From Myrica gale (Eukaryota > Streptophyta > Magnoliopsida > Fagales > Myricaceae), in assembly GCA_963930655.1 (NCBI GenBank), contig OZ005604.1:2676001-2740000 (forward strand): 64,000 nucleotides of DNA, read 5' to 3'. The position numbers were made by a program, and so were the translations under genes. The notes beneath the pieces were generated by a model, which did not search any database, was not told the DNA's origin, and saw only the letters and a list, made by a program, of their open reading frames with translations. Positions 34,816 to 48,500 of this stretch are shown here, piece by piece (the first letter of the stretch is position 1; each line of letters begins with the position of its first letter).

Positions 34816-36067
34816 ATGGGCAGATCTCCTTGCTGCGAAAAAGAGCACACCAACAAAGGAGCATGGACCAAAGAGGAAGACGAGCGCCTCATCAACTACA
34901 TCAAAGTAAATGGGGAAGGCTGTTGGAGATCTCTTCCAAAAGCTGCAGGTAAGTTTCCACCTTTTCAGACACACGCTCAAGAGGGGAGATGAAAGACGGA
35001 GAGTTGTGGGTTGTGTTAACATTTGAATCGTGCAGGTTTGCTCAGATGTGGCAAGAGTTGTAGACTAAGGTGGATAAACTACCTTAGGCCTGATCTTAAG
35101 AGAGGAAACTTTACTGAAGAGGAAGACGAACTCATCGTCAACCTTCACAATTTACTTGGAAACAAGTAAGATATGTTCCCTTCAACTTTTAACGTCTTTT
35201 TGGTTCATATTCCCACCCAAGTATACTTTTGTTCTTACGAAGAACAATACTGCTTTTGTTTTTTCACTTCATAAAGTTAGAATAGTGTACTTAAGTACAA
35301 AACAACATCTGCTCCCTTCTGTTTGATTAAAATTAAAGCCTCTATCGGTTTAAACCTCCGTAGCTTTCAAAAGGAGCAAGCCCTGAAAACTTTCACTGTT
35401 TTCATTTCTCAGATGGTCTTTAATTGCCGCGAGATTACCCGGAAGAACTGATAACGAGATCAAGAACTATTGGAATACTCACATCAAAAGAAAGCTTTAC
35501 AGCCGTGGTATTGATCCTCAAACTCACCGTCCACTCAACGCACCCACCACCGCGACAACTCCCAGTGCCACCACTACCAACGTTAGCAATACGAAAACGA
35601 ATTCGAGCAACAATAGCAACAACAGTAGCAAGAGTTCCCTATTCGAAGTGCAAAATTATATGACACCAGTGATGCAAATGCCTGAATTCAAGAATCCTAT
35701 GAATGGAACTGTTAATGCCAGCGTGAAGGTCGGAGCTGAGTCTGCCGAAGAGTCAAATAGTAGCAGTGGAGTAACCACGGAGGACGTGTTCCCTGAACTC
35801 AACCTTGAACTCTCCATTGGGATGCCCTATAAGGCTCAAATCCCTTTTATCGACATTAAAGAGCTGAGGCAACAACAACAACAACCGCTGCAGCAGCGAC
35901 AACAACAGCAACAGGGTTCGTCCCAGTGGTATGGGAATGTTAGGCAAGGTGTATGTCTGTGTTGCCATTTAGGGTTTCAGAATAGCCAAGCATGCAGCTG
36001 CAAAGCCACGGGGACAACCGTAACTGCTGACAATCTCTATAGATATTATAGACCTTTGAACTCTTGA
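34816..36067 (+). CDS. R2R3-MYB transcription factor, subgroup 4 (repressor type)
   Basis: Three exons, 34816-34948, 35036-35165 and 35413-36067 (133, 130 and 655 nt; the first two lengths are the classic R2R3-MYB sizes), 305 aa. MYB repeat R2 begins [21 protein letters not shown]3 begins [20 protein letters not shown]. After the repeats come [11 protein letters not shown] (C1 motif), the EAR repressor motif LNLELSIG, a glutamine-rich stretch and a cysteine cluster [16 protein letters not shown], ending [11 protein letters not shown]. Subgroup 4 members repress phenylpropanoid and flavonoid genes in the nucleus. The C-terminus recalls AtMYB3/6/8 more than AtMYB4, as no YDFLGL motif is seen. 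The bHLH-contact motif has Asn where Lys/Arg is expected (ELIVN). Gene otherwise intact. Confidence 0.95.
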
Positions 36068-38448
36068 AGCTTAGAATTAGTTAAATGGAGTCTCACTAGT
36101 CACTACCTTGCATGCCCACAATATGTAATCTTTGTGGTGGTACTGATCAAGCATCTGAAATAGTTGTGAGATAAGAAGAGAAGTTCAAAGCTGTGATTTC
36201 TTTCTTATTTTATTCTCTTCATGCTTTTGTACTTTTGGAGTGAGCAAATAGGAATTCCTCTCATCTCTTCAAAACAATGTATAAATACTAATTATTCCGA
36301 TTAAAATACTACCCATTTTAATTATAAGGTCAGTGGAGGATCCTTAAACGAAGCCGGACGAAAGGTATTTGCTGCATTCTGTTCATATAAGATTGGCTTC
36401 TCCATGCAGTGACTTCTAGTAAAGAATGGTCGAGTAACCAAGACGAAATTCATCCACGCCAAAGAAGAAACATGTTGAGATGCCAATCTGCAGCATATTT
36501 GGTGTTCATCCAAAATTTAAATTCACCCTCTTGATGGGTAGGTAAAACCCTTAAATGAAGTCAAAACCTTCTGCGGACAAAATTTGAACATTCAAAAACA
36601 GGTCGCAGAAATAGGACAACTATCTAAGTACGTAGAATTTTCAGCACACTTGACGCGTGAAGCTGGTGCGAGGCATGTGTATTTATGAATCATTGTAATG
36701 CTATAAAATGACATAGTTGGGGAAAGGAAATAATGGAAAAGATAAGGAAGGGTCATTCAATAGGAGTCCTTTAGCCATCAGCATTAATTAATGATATATA
36801 TGAAATTACTTATTTACACTTTGGAACAACTGGTACAATTGCTTTCGTCATTGTTTAGTGGCATTTCTCTTTCCAACGATTGCTGTGTGGAATTCCGTCT
36901 ATAATATTAGCATATATAGATTTCCAAGGTTGGATATTTCTAATTTTAGTTTAGAGAAAAAGAAAGAATTAGTTCTAATTTTAGAAGAAAAAGACAGTGC
37001 ACGATAATTTCATCACCATAATTAATGGAATGATTCTAGACAGTAGTGGCTCGATCGCCAAAATGAAATTCAGCATGATATCGTGAATATTTTCTTGCAT
37101 AATTTTGTTTTTTTTTCTTGTTTTGGTTTCCACAAAATTTCACTTTCATGTCTCGAAACCTCGGATTAACTGAAACAATTCATCACACATGACTGCAAAA
37201 AGAAAGAGAAAGGCAATATTCGAAGCATGTTTTGCTGCTTTGCTACATACATACAATCAGAAGATACCATCGGATATGTGGATTAAGAAATTACGAAAAG
37301 AAGAGTGGAAGCTAGCCGAAATTAGGGGGGGAAATGAGAATATCACGTGAAGTTATGTGGCTTAAGAAGTTATGTGGTTGGACAACGTGAGCCGACTCGG
37401 ATCTGAACCTACCTTGACCTGAAAAAAATAAAAAAAATACAAAGAGCCTAAAGGGCTAAGGATGCGAGGAGGATAGAATATTGGTGTTGGTGGGGACTCC
37501 TTAATTTCATGTTCGTGCGAGTGCATGTGTGAGCTTTTGGGGTTGGTATATGGGGTGATCTCAGCGAGACAACCACCCCTGTCTCTTCTCATAAATTCCT
37601 GGCAATCTGGTCTCTGTCTGTCCTTTTTAATACGTCTAGGTCATTGTTTAGATTCATGATTTGTTTTTCCTACCCACACATTTTTTTTAATTAATTTATA
37701 TATTCAAACTTTAGGTCACGAATTCGTGATACAAGGATACAAGCTTGAGGAGCTTGAAGCTAGGATGGATTCTTACGTGGCATGAATGATATTGTGGCTG
37801 TCATTTGGTCATCTGGAAGGTTGGGAGAGTACTGCAGAAGATCACTATAGAGATACTCATTACGCACTCTCACCTAACTCTGTGGTTTATTTCTGTTTGT
37901 CAACTTTGAGGGTTTTTTTTTTGTCTTGTCAACTAGTGCCCCCATTAATAATTAATGCAACGAGCAGGCTTACAGTCACCTCCACCCACTTTCATGGGAG
38001 CAGTGCAAGAGGAAAAAGCGCATCAAATCAAGAGTTCTAAACTCTGAGGTTTTAGCAGGAAAGAAAGAAATAATCTTCTGAGATGTTATGACATATTAAA
38101 GTGAGTAACCGGGTACAGTATTTGTACTGATTCGATCTTTCTCTCCCAACCCAACGCAGCTCTCACTCGAACTTTAGTGGGAAACCTACCACTTAACCAG
38201 ACAGACCACGCAAAATCCTCAGTGTTTGAACTGAACATAATCTAACTCTAGTTTTCCAGCTTCTCCATTTCCTACCTCTTCCTTCCTGAAAGTTGGGTGG
38301 GCAGCCCAATTATTGACCCACATTGGATTATCCCTGAGTAAATACTTCTTCTTCCTCGGGAGTTCTTCGAGATGGAATCAAGTCTTTGGCTTTAATTTGA
38401 TCTGATCGAATCGACGCACGAAGAAGTAAGAACTAAGAAGTATTTGCT
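36068..38448. other. Intergenic; 3' flank of MYB gene
   Basis: The first 250 bp are likely 3' UTR. Open frames at 36322-36513, 37362-37592 (-) and 37786-38040 (+) are not recognised. I see no clear repeat. Confidence 0.5.
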
Positions 38449-39244
38449 TGTTAGTGTTTAAATATTAGCGTAATTTTGAGTCAAATTTTAAATTTAAATT
38501 GAGTTGTATTTTAAGTTTGGTTAAAGTGTTCAAGAGATTAAGTAGTCTTTTAAAATTTGAAAAGATAAGACGTCATAAAGATTAACATCTAAAAAAAAGT
38601 AGCTGGTGATGCAAAGTCTATGAAACTATTTTAAAATTTAGATTTTGAAATATTTCTTTCATTTTATAATTCTTTTTGAAATAAAACTCAACCAACTCTA
38701 TATAGAGATAAAATTTGAGGAGGTCATTCAAAATTTTATTCAAATTCAAGATTCCTCCCTAGATAGAGAAAATGTTTTAAATATCCCTGCTCATAAACAT
38801 TTCGGATTTTCTCTAGTTATCTATATTCAATCACCATTGAAACCAACTTTCTTGTGGGAGTTTGACTGCAAGAGTTCCCGGTGTCGAAGAACAAAGATGT
38901 CCATGAATAGTTCATAAGAAGAATCTCAGAAAGTTGAAGGTTAACCGCAGGAAGCGAATCTAAGTTCGATTACTTAGATTAGGGTAGTCAGAGTCAAGCA
39001 ACTGGATGTTGCCCGTGTTTGAATCACTGTTGTAAGGTTTTACTTCTTAGTGAATTTTTGGTGGCTGCTAGTCCGGAATGGTTTTTCCTTTGAAAGGTAA
39101 GTTCAAAAGTTTTTCATTTCATCAATAAAATCTCTGTCGCTTGTGTGATTGATATTTATTTTATTATTTCGCTGTATATATATTTTGTTGATTGATTATT
39201 CAGATCATATTTTATTGATTTATTATTTAGATCTAAACTCAACA
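38449..39244 (+). mobile_element. Possible Ty1/copia-like solo LTR
   Basis: It begins TGTTAGTGTTTAAATATTAG and ends near CTCAACA. Inside are GGATGTTGCCCGTGTTTGAA and GAATGGTTTTTCCTTTGAAA, wording common near the 3' part of plant copia LTRs. No coding region or primer site follows, and no target duplication is clear. An open frame at 38645-38917 lies within it and is not a gene. A fossil, class tentative. Confidence 0.4.
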
Positions 39245-40268
39245 ATTTTAGAACATTTTTAAATAGTGAAGAAATACCTATTACACCTTTACCTCTAGGT
39301 GTTATTATGCTCCAAACATGATTTCTTAGTAAGCACTGGCATTCTATGTAGGAAATAGCCACATGTCCTTGCTTAGGACCATCTGCCCCGACTCTCAGGG
39401 CTTTTGCCAGCCTTGTGCTCTTACGCTAAGAAGTGAACATGAACGCGCGCGGAGCGGCGGAGGGTAAAAGTCTAAAACAAACCAATCTCTCTCCCCCTTC
39501 ACTTTTCCTCGTCCAAAAAAAAGCAAAACACAGAGACAGAACATCATTTATGTTAACAAAAATAAAATAAAGTATAGTTTTGACATCTATGATGTGACAG
39601 AGCATGCATGACAGTAGTGGATGGTGAAAATCACTCAAAAAATAATTAAATAAAATAGTAATGGATTCTATTTACAAATATGTTATAATTTGTTGAGAGA
39701 CGTAAATTTTACATTAATAAATAGATTTTATATGATTTATTTAAATTTTTAAACATCACAAATCCTACAATAAAGTAATTACTTATTATGTATATCTTTA
39801 AATAAGAAATTATAGAGATGTTGAGCTACAAAATAGCTCTACCTTTTTTATAGACAGATTGAGGTAGAGCATGCACATTATAGAAACTACACAGTGGTTC
39901 ACCACACAGTAAGGCATCGATTATAATAGTTAATGATGTTGAAAGAATCAAGTATGCTTTGGAAAAATATAAGTTAATGAATAAGCTGTTGGTTTAAGTC
40001 AACCAGGAAGATTGATTAGGTTAACATCCATATTGTTATGCCAATAAATTAAAGATATGGATAATTTCTTATGCATAGGACATTGAATAAAGAAGGGTCT
40101 TTACAAGAAGATGCTTAATTACGTACTATATATATATATAAATTGCTTTTACACGTATACCCTGAGATGAGGCCTACCAGAAAGTTGAGCAATCACTGCC
40201 ATAGAACATAATTTTATGAATAAATTTGCGTTAAGATCCTAGGCAATTCATATATAAAAGGTTTTTCT
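39245..40268. other. Intergenic, AT-rich
   Basis: No gene recognised. A short TA run lies near 40127-40142. Confidence 0.5.
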
Positions 40269-40497
40269 CAGTGGCGGAGCCAGCGATATAATCAAAGGGG
40301 GGCAAACCTCTAAGAAAATTTAAAGGAGTTAGTTTGAGCTGCTTGAGCTTAAGAGGGCAGACTGAAATTCAATGAGTATTAAGGGGGGTAAGCTTTAAAA
40401 AAGAAAAATAAATAAAAAAAATTTACATGTAAAAAATTTTTTTAGGGGGAGCCAACCGGGGCAGTTGCCTCAGTTTGCACCCTTGCCTCCGCCTGTG
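40269..40497. mobile_element. hAT-type MITE, 229 bp, 8-bp target duplication
   Basis: Ends are CAGTGGCGGAGCCAGCG and, on the other strand, CACAGGCGGAGGCAAGG. Flanks GTTTTTCT (40261-40268) and GTTTTTCC (40498-40505) agree at seven of eight bases. The end motif is shared with 9582 and 21363. No coding sequence. Confidence 0.75.
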
Positions 40498-42514
40498 GTT
40501 TTTCCTGTCTTTAATGAGGATAATAGACTAAGGATAAAATGAATCGGATGCCTCAAGAATATTAAATGATCTCAACTACCAAATTATCTTCTAGCTATCA
40601 TGGGGTCGAATTATTGTTCAAGTTTAAATGCATTTTCTTGTCCTATGGCTCGGAATAGGCCGTTCTACTTGCGGCTTCTTATTTGAGCAATCAAAGACTC
40701 ATTTTTTTCTTCTTCTATTTTTACATTGAGGCCCAATAAAAGCTGATTTCTGACAAAAGCGAAGTAATTTGATAATATAGTTGACCTTATAATTAATAAT
40801 CTTTTTTTCTAAAGAATTTAATAACCGTATTATTATTTTATAAAGTGGCTCCAATTTACATTTACCAAAATAGTGAGGCAAACACCGCACACAAATTAAA
40901 TGGCGTACTAATTTGGAGTTTACTTAAACTCCAAGAATTTGAGCTATCTCATGCGCAAGAACTCAAGTAATATTATCTCCCCCATTCTTTAAAAGAATAA
41001 ATTTAAAAAAAATTTATCTTTTCAAATATATTTTCTATGAACCCACACTCATATAAAGTTTTCTTAGTTATTACAAAAAAAAATATTTTCAAAAATACAA
41101 ACATCTTTTTTTTTTGTCTTTAGATGGGCAAATTTTTTTTAAGGTAGTCAGATAGATTCTCTTAAAATTGGTGAAAAAATTATTGTAGTTTGTAAAAAAT
41201 GCATTGGAGTTTGTAAAAAATTGTTAGATTTTAGTAAAATTTTTATTGAAGTTTGTAAAAAGGTATTGGAGTCGGTGAAAAAATGATTGTGAAAAAAAAA
41301 AAATCGACATCCAAACAAAGGCACAAACAAACAGTGTATTTTTTTTGTTTGAACATTGAGATGGGACTAAATTGAGAAGAAAACTTAAATTCAGGGTACA
41401 TGATGGTTTTGTAATAAAACACATGTACGTTTTAGCTTGGTTTTAGGGATTATTGGGTATACCCTTTTGTGTGTGATAAGTTAAATACATAGACGCATAC
41501 ATAAATAAAAGTATACTTATCTATACACACAAATGAATATGTCCGAATTTGCATTTTAACCTTAATTTTAGCTGCAAAGGACATCTTAAAGATATGTTGG
41601 GTTCTAGAACGTAGGGTCGTCCAGGGTATCTTTGTATTGTCGTTTTCAAACAAATATATTAAAGCATTAATCGACCAAAAGTGGTTAGGAAAAACAACGT
41701 AAGAAATAAGAATGAATGCTTAAATCACGGACCACGGATAATAGTAAGTACCCAACCACTACGTTGTCCCCACTACAACACTTGAACCTAAAAAGTTGAA
41801 TCACTTTTGTCTTAGATGTACACATTGATGTAAATATAAGAGTTTATTACTTCGCATACCCGACGCTGCTTTGTCCAAATTGCATGATCCAATTTAAAGA
41901 TGAACAAGTCCAATTTAGAGACAATAGACTTGATATCTCTTATCTCTAAGATGACTAATTTGTTCCTATAAAGCTTCAAACAATGTAAACTTATGGAGAA
42001 AAAGCTAGAGGATAAAGGCGAGCTCTCCGGTTGCGTTTTGGTTTCGATAGTGGAAAAGAAGAGCAGATTCACAAGTGATACAGATAGTTGTGATGTTTGA
42101 GTCTCAAGTTCCTAATAAAATAATTACAAAATAATCTTTCTCCATCAAATAATCTATTTCCATTGCAATAAACATAAAAAATTCACTCAAATCATCTCTC
42201 TCCATTTTTTCACCAACTCTCATTGGTAGCCAAAGGTTGCTTTCATACAGGCTCAGTATATTTAGTGCTATTGAGTAATAAATAGCACAAAGGTAGCCAA
42301 TTGAACCCCAATATGAAGGGTCTGCTGCATTGTCGAGTGATAAATAATGACCTCCACAAAATAAACATTTGATCAGTGTGTTTCGACATGAATTCCAAGA
42401 GTGGCCTTGTTCAAAGTATACACATTCTCTTTGATAGCACCAAAAGGGAAGAAAGGTAGAAGAGAATGAAAAGAGGAGGATACATCCATAAATACGTATA
42501 TCACAGAAGGTACA
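40498..42514. other. Intergenic
   Basis: No gene recognised. About 41095-41330 has repeated AGTTTGTAAAAA units between ends ATGGGCAAATTTT and CATCCAAACAAAGGC and resembles the small element at 8980. Bases 42130-42240 hold a fragment of a TCTCTCTCC/TTTTTCACCAA-type MITE. Confidence 0.45.
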
Positions 42515-45500
42515 CTATGTACTAGTACCCCTAGTTGGACGGCAAACATGATTTCTCTTTCGAGCATGTTCTTCATTATGATGCTGAGTTCGACATCCAT
42601 ATCCATACCAGCAATCGTGTCTTGTTGATGCATCTGGTGGTAAAAGCTGTATATGAAAAGAGCACAAATAAGCACGTAAAAATAAACACTAACAACAGAT
42701 TTAGGAGGGCATTTGTCAAAATTACCACGTGATTAGTACCTATATACTCTCTGATTAGATATGCATACCATTACAGATAACCAAAATTATATGACTCTTG
42801 AAAAGGAGATCTCTGAGAACTGATCAACAATCACTACAAACGCCATTGTGTTAAAAAACTAATTATTACAACAACAGGGGAACAGATAGAACAATTGTCT
42901 AACTAATTGGAAAGCCACTTTCCAAGAGTTGCCAAGACAAGGAATTCAGAGCACCTTCATAAAGACTGGAATATGATAGTGAAAGTCTTAATGACAAAAT
43001 CAAATTTAGCATGATTCCTGTCACACAACTAGCCTTGTGTCTAGCTCATTGGGCCGTTCGAAATTGATGCTTGAACCCCACAATATCTGATTGGGTGGGG
43101 TTCACCAGGAGGGCGGGCGGGTGGGGGGGAGAGAGAAAGAGAGAAGATTAAACCCCCTGGGACTCTGCAGCATAGGGCCTAATGAAGTCCCATTCTTGCA
43201 CATTAACTCCATAACCTAAAGGATTCAATATTCAGAGTACAAAATCTTGAAACCATAATATGAGATAGAAAACCAAGAGATAGGGTGGGGTGCAAGATAA
43301 CATGTAAATATGTACTGTGAAACATTTTTTTCCTGAAGGACACATGAAACCCCTACCGGCCATAGTAAAAATCATATCCAGGATCTGAAACTTGATTTTT
43401 ATAATGCTTCAAGTTGGTGGTACTTACATACTTGGGCACAGAGATGCGAAACCAGTACAGCAGGAATGAGACCAATTTGTCATAACAATCGCTGCATCCA
43501 AAACAAATATTACACAAAATAAAAATCTAGCATTTGATGGGGGAAGAAACCTATGAACCCAATAATCCAATGTAGAGACTGGTTTGTGCCAATGTCCAAG
43601 CTTCATGCTTAGATATCAACAGCAATATTGCAAACATATGTCCAATGCCCGGATCGGGTAATGAAACTCCCATTCTGGATCTTAAAATTCCAGGATATGT
43701 GATCTTAAAACTCAGAACGACCTAGATCCCAAGTAAATTCTTAAAAGAGATTGCTGCCTCTATCAAAATCACACTTTGGATCATCATTCCCCGTGCTTTG
43801 GATGAAATAGGGCTATCAGCTGCAAGTCAATGCTTCAGTCGTTAAGTCATGATGGTCACATTTCCCATTCTCATGGGATCCCAATCTTTTAAAGATTCGA
43901 CTTACCCATAATACTTTTTAAATATTTAACCTTCTATGATTTGGGTTCATAGGCATAAAAAATTTAAAGGTGCAAAAAGTATTCAAAGGTTTTAAAATTA
44001 TCCTGAGCATGAAATAAGGACAGAGTATCTAGACAGTGACAATCCTAATGATCAATAAGCGGGTTTGGCCTTTACTGGCGAAGGATTATCAATTAAGGTA
44101 GCTGCTCCATCTACAAGAATAAAGCACCGTGTTTGCTGCTTCTTTCTTATTCTTATTTTTTATGCTTAATTCTAGGATATACACGCTAGTTTGAAACAAA
44201 TTTGTTGTTTCTTTCTGATTCTTATTTTTTAAGTTTAAGTTTCTGATTCTTAGTCTGAAACAAAATTTTACAAGCCCCACTTACCAGTTTAGAGAACTTC
44301 TGAGCTATTAATCTGAAACAAAATTTTACAAGCCCCACTTACCAGTTTAGAGAACTTCTGAGCTATTAACCTCAAAATAGTAGTAGTTACTACAACACCA
44401 TGGAAGCAAAGAAATAAGTTATATCACATGTTTCCATCGACTACAAAACTTAGATAATTTCAGCCTCCAATACCACACCATCAACAATAGTACTGTGTAG
44501 ATCTAGACGAATTGAACAAAAAGTAACTGCAGTTTATTTACCACGAATGCTATGTATACAAGATGAACCTACTTGCAGATATGCGTTCCGCCAGTAATCA
44601 TCTCGGCATGGTTCAGTGGCATCCTTGTTCGATCTGCCAAGAGAACAAGAGATATTCGATGATCCATTACTTCCCCACATCTTTTGTATCTACTTCATTC
44701 TATTTGGAATCTTGGATATTACTTGTCCATCTGGACACTAACAAGGTCATGATAAAAAATTGAGACTTGAGAACCCAACAAACTACATCATTTAAGCATA
44801 AAACTGAAAATTATGAATTTGTCAACTTGCCGATTTCTCTGTTGTTCAACTTTGCAATCCACTCTGAGATAACATCCGGCAATGTTCTTCCCATCTGTGT
44901 AATACACCTCTCCGTGATCTAGAAAACCATTAAGGTGTGAGTCATATTGAACCATTTACTAACTAAAACCCCAACAATAGTTTGATATTAGGTACAAAAA
45001 ATATACATCTTGCTCATGCCGATTCTTCTCATGTGCTGCATCAGGAATTCTAGAAACTGTACGATCTGAGATCTGAAAAGCATAAAGTATGTCAATCATA
45101 TAACAGGTCGCTACAGTAACATCATAAGATAGTTTCTAAATATAAGCACTGGGTAGTATGAAAGAAATCTTCAATACAGTAGAGTATGGTATGTACCAAA
45201 ATCAAATAGTGATCAATCTTTCAAATTGGCATTTAATTAGCATCATTTTCTTTACTGCAATGGCTAAAATAAATAAACTCTTGGCTAAATTTTGATATGA
45301 ACCCAGGATAGTTTGTATATGAAGTTCTTTACAAAAGAAGGATGTAAGATAAGGAACAAATGTCTGAAGTGAACCTACAAATACTCCTGGAAGTAATATA
45401 AATTAGGAGATTTGATAGTCAACGTTTTTCATGTAGATAGACAACCAACAACTACGAAGTTAATTAAAGATTTAAGAAGTTGAGAAGAATCGGATGGTCA

Positions 45501-48500
45501 TGGAAGTAAGTGCTTTCTAAACAAGAAATAAAGGATGTCTATCAAATGAAGGGTGACCGGTGAAGATCAGCAACATCACCTGTCCAGTAATAGGAAACCC
45601 ATAGTAAGATAAGAAACAAACACAATTTTGCCCATGAATAACATTTCAGTGTTAATCCATTCATGTAAACAAAGTACAGACAATCAGGTAACTATTGATA
45701 CTAAGGGGAAAAAATTACGCAAAAATGGAGCACATACCGGTTTAAAAGTCTCAGGACTGCAGATAGGGTGAAAGTCACTTCTGGTAAGACTTTGAACATG
45801 CCAATAAGCGCTACAAAATGTTCTGTCACATCCTAAACCTGCAAGAAGGGAAGAAAATGGAAACAATACTCTATTTAGAACAGATGCTTTATTGCATCTT
45901 CACCTACAAGGGAAAGAAAATACATATCCGGTGGATCTTTTCATCTCATCATGCCAAAAATGCCCAAAGTTAGATTGAGGTCTGACTTATAGAGACACCA
46001 ATAGTGTGGTTCTAGATCTGACATGGACTGGATTTACTGAACTTCTCTTTTGGCAGAAGCAAAAGTAAAATCTATGAATTTCAACAGGTCAGACTGTACT
46101 TTCAACGTGAACAACAAGCTAGAAGACATCCCTAGTCTCTGAAGATGTTGGATTTGTTAATAACACTTAAACAAAATATCATGCCTATATTAATAGCAAA
46201 AAATCATTTAAGCAGATGCACACTTAAACTTACAGTGCTGTGGTACATTAGTATCAGTTCTGGAAGGCATCATTCCTCCACATGCATGACATTGTAGATG
46301 GACAGTGTTCTGGTTGCAGCGAAAACCACCCAATTCAGTACCTGAAACAAATGCAGTCGTTATATAAATGTAGACCTAGAGGAAATCATCACATATTAGA
46401 AACATGAAACAAAACCTTCTCATGACAAAAGATTCAATAGAATTAACGAACTCAACAAAGTTTAACCATATCGTCAAACAGAAAACTAGTCATGGAGGAG
46501 TATAGCAAACTTACAAGAAATAATAAAAAAGGCAACAAAAGAGAAATTAAGGTGAATAAACCATGTTCAACGCAGGATGTTCACTAAATTAGGGAAATAA
46601 TTTCCAAACACAACGTAAGCAATTGTATTTACCACATTGAGGGCATGGAAGGTCAATTTCATCACTTTCCTCATCCACCGGTGAGCGAGCCCTCTTCCGA
46701 GGGCGATTCTTTCCAGATCTAATGACCTAATTTAAATTATAACCACAAGTAACAAAGGGAAAGAAACATGAACCATTTTGTAGTAGAATAAGGCACACAG
46801 GAAGAGCTCAAAATCCCACAAATGATACAAACACAAAAATGAGAGCATCAAAATCAATTAAAACTTTTTCACCAGGAAACAAGCGAAACAAAACATGTTC
46901 ATCCGCATAACAGCTCTGCAATCATCATTAGTTATAGACAATTCTCTGATATAGGGCACAAATACCATTCAAGCAACCACTCACATAATTCAAAATTTCC
47001 AACAAATGGAAAGGACACTATATGCATTGACACAGGAACAAGTTGCCAAAAAGACAAAAAAGATACAGGAACAAGTTGTAATCAAAGTTCATATATGGTA
47101 CTGGCGACTCTTGAGGGTAAAAGTTGATCCTCATAATTAGTATGGACATATACACCCTGTAATAAAAGCCCTTCGTCTAAACTGAATAGCTTCCAAAGAA
47201 TTTAACACATGGTTCCCATGCACAAAATTTCAGTATAATTACTTGGCCAACTTCTCCAAGCTATTAAACCAATCAAGAAAGTCCTAGGGCTACTATGAGC
47301 ATTGACAGGGAATAGCTAGAAAGCAATAAGATTACTTACAAGATTTGACCGTATTGATGCATAAGAATCTAAAAGTGCAACTTCTTCATCAGAACGCTTT
47401 AATGAAGAATCAGCTTCTAATATATCCTAGACAAAACAAGTGGCAGACAAGTTAAACAAGAAAAGAAAATCTAAAAATGAGAAACATGTGTGAAAGATAG
47501 TGCATGAGAAGGCAAAGTGGATATTAAATCCATATGATTTCATGGAGGGTGACAAAATGTTCCAAAATTACATTATAGGATGCTATGGGCATACGGACAA
47601 AGTTGTAGATGAAACATATATGTTATCGATCGTTACGCATTCAGTTCAACATTAGAATCTTAAAAGATATATAAATTTGAAGTTAACATTAATGTTAGAC
47701 CATCAGGCAGCTAAAATCATCATCCACATTTATAACATGACTAGAATTATACTTTTGCTTCTCCATGCTTCAATACCATACAAAAACATCATTAGAATCA
47801 AGAGAAAGCCAACAGAGTAGCATCAATGTTATCTTCCTAGGAAAAGTGGACATATACACACAGCTTCACAATTACGTCAAGTAGTCACCATCTCCGAACG
47901 GTATATGGTCTACAAGCCCCAATGAAGACTAACAGACGGTCCCATGCATGATTGAGACATTAACATCTTATCTGTACAATTGACAGTTGGTCTGCTTACC
48001 TCTGCAATGTTATGGAGAAAGTGATTTCTTCCGACAAATTGTACAACTCCTCTACACTGAGGACAGAGTACACGTGAATGTTTCTCCTGAGATCTTCTTA
48101 ACCACTCTGAGAAGCATCCATTGCTGAAAATAACCAATGAAAACTTGAAATGGATCTATAGGTTAAAATAGCACGGCATATGGAGAGCACCTAGCCTAGC
48201 TAGTACATTCTCTAGACATTGTACCAGAGACATGTTGGGGCATCTGAGATTTGAGGTTAAAATAGAGGGATACATCCTATTGTGACGCACAGCCTTGGAT
48301 AAATTTAAAGAAAAAGTTTCAGAACTGAGGAAGAAACAAGTTACAGACCAGAAGTTATGAAGGCAAGGAGCAACAGTAACAACATCATGCCATATATTTA
48401 GGCAAATGCAGCATTTTGCATCCTCAGGGTCAACAGAAATCTGGTAAAAACCAACCCAAGAGATCTATTAGCATTACCGCAGATGGGAATAGCCCTTAAT

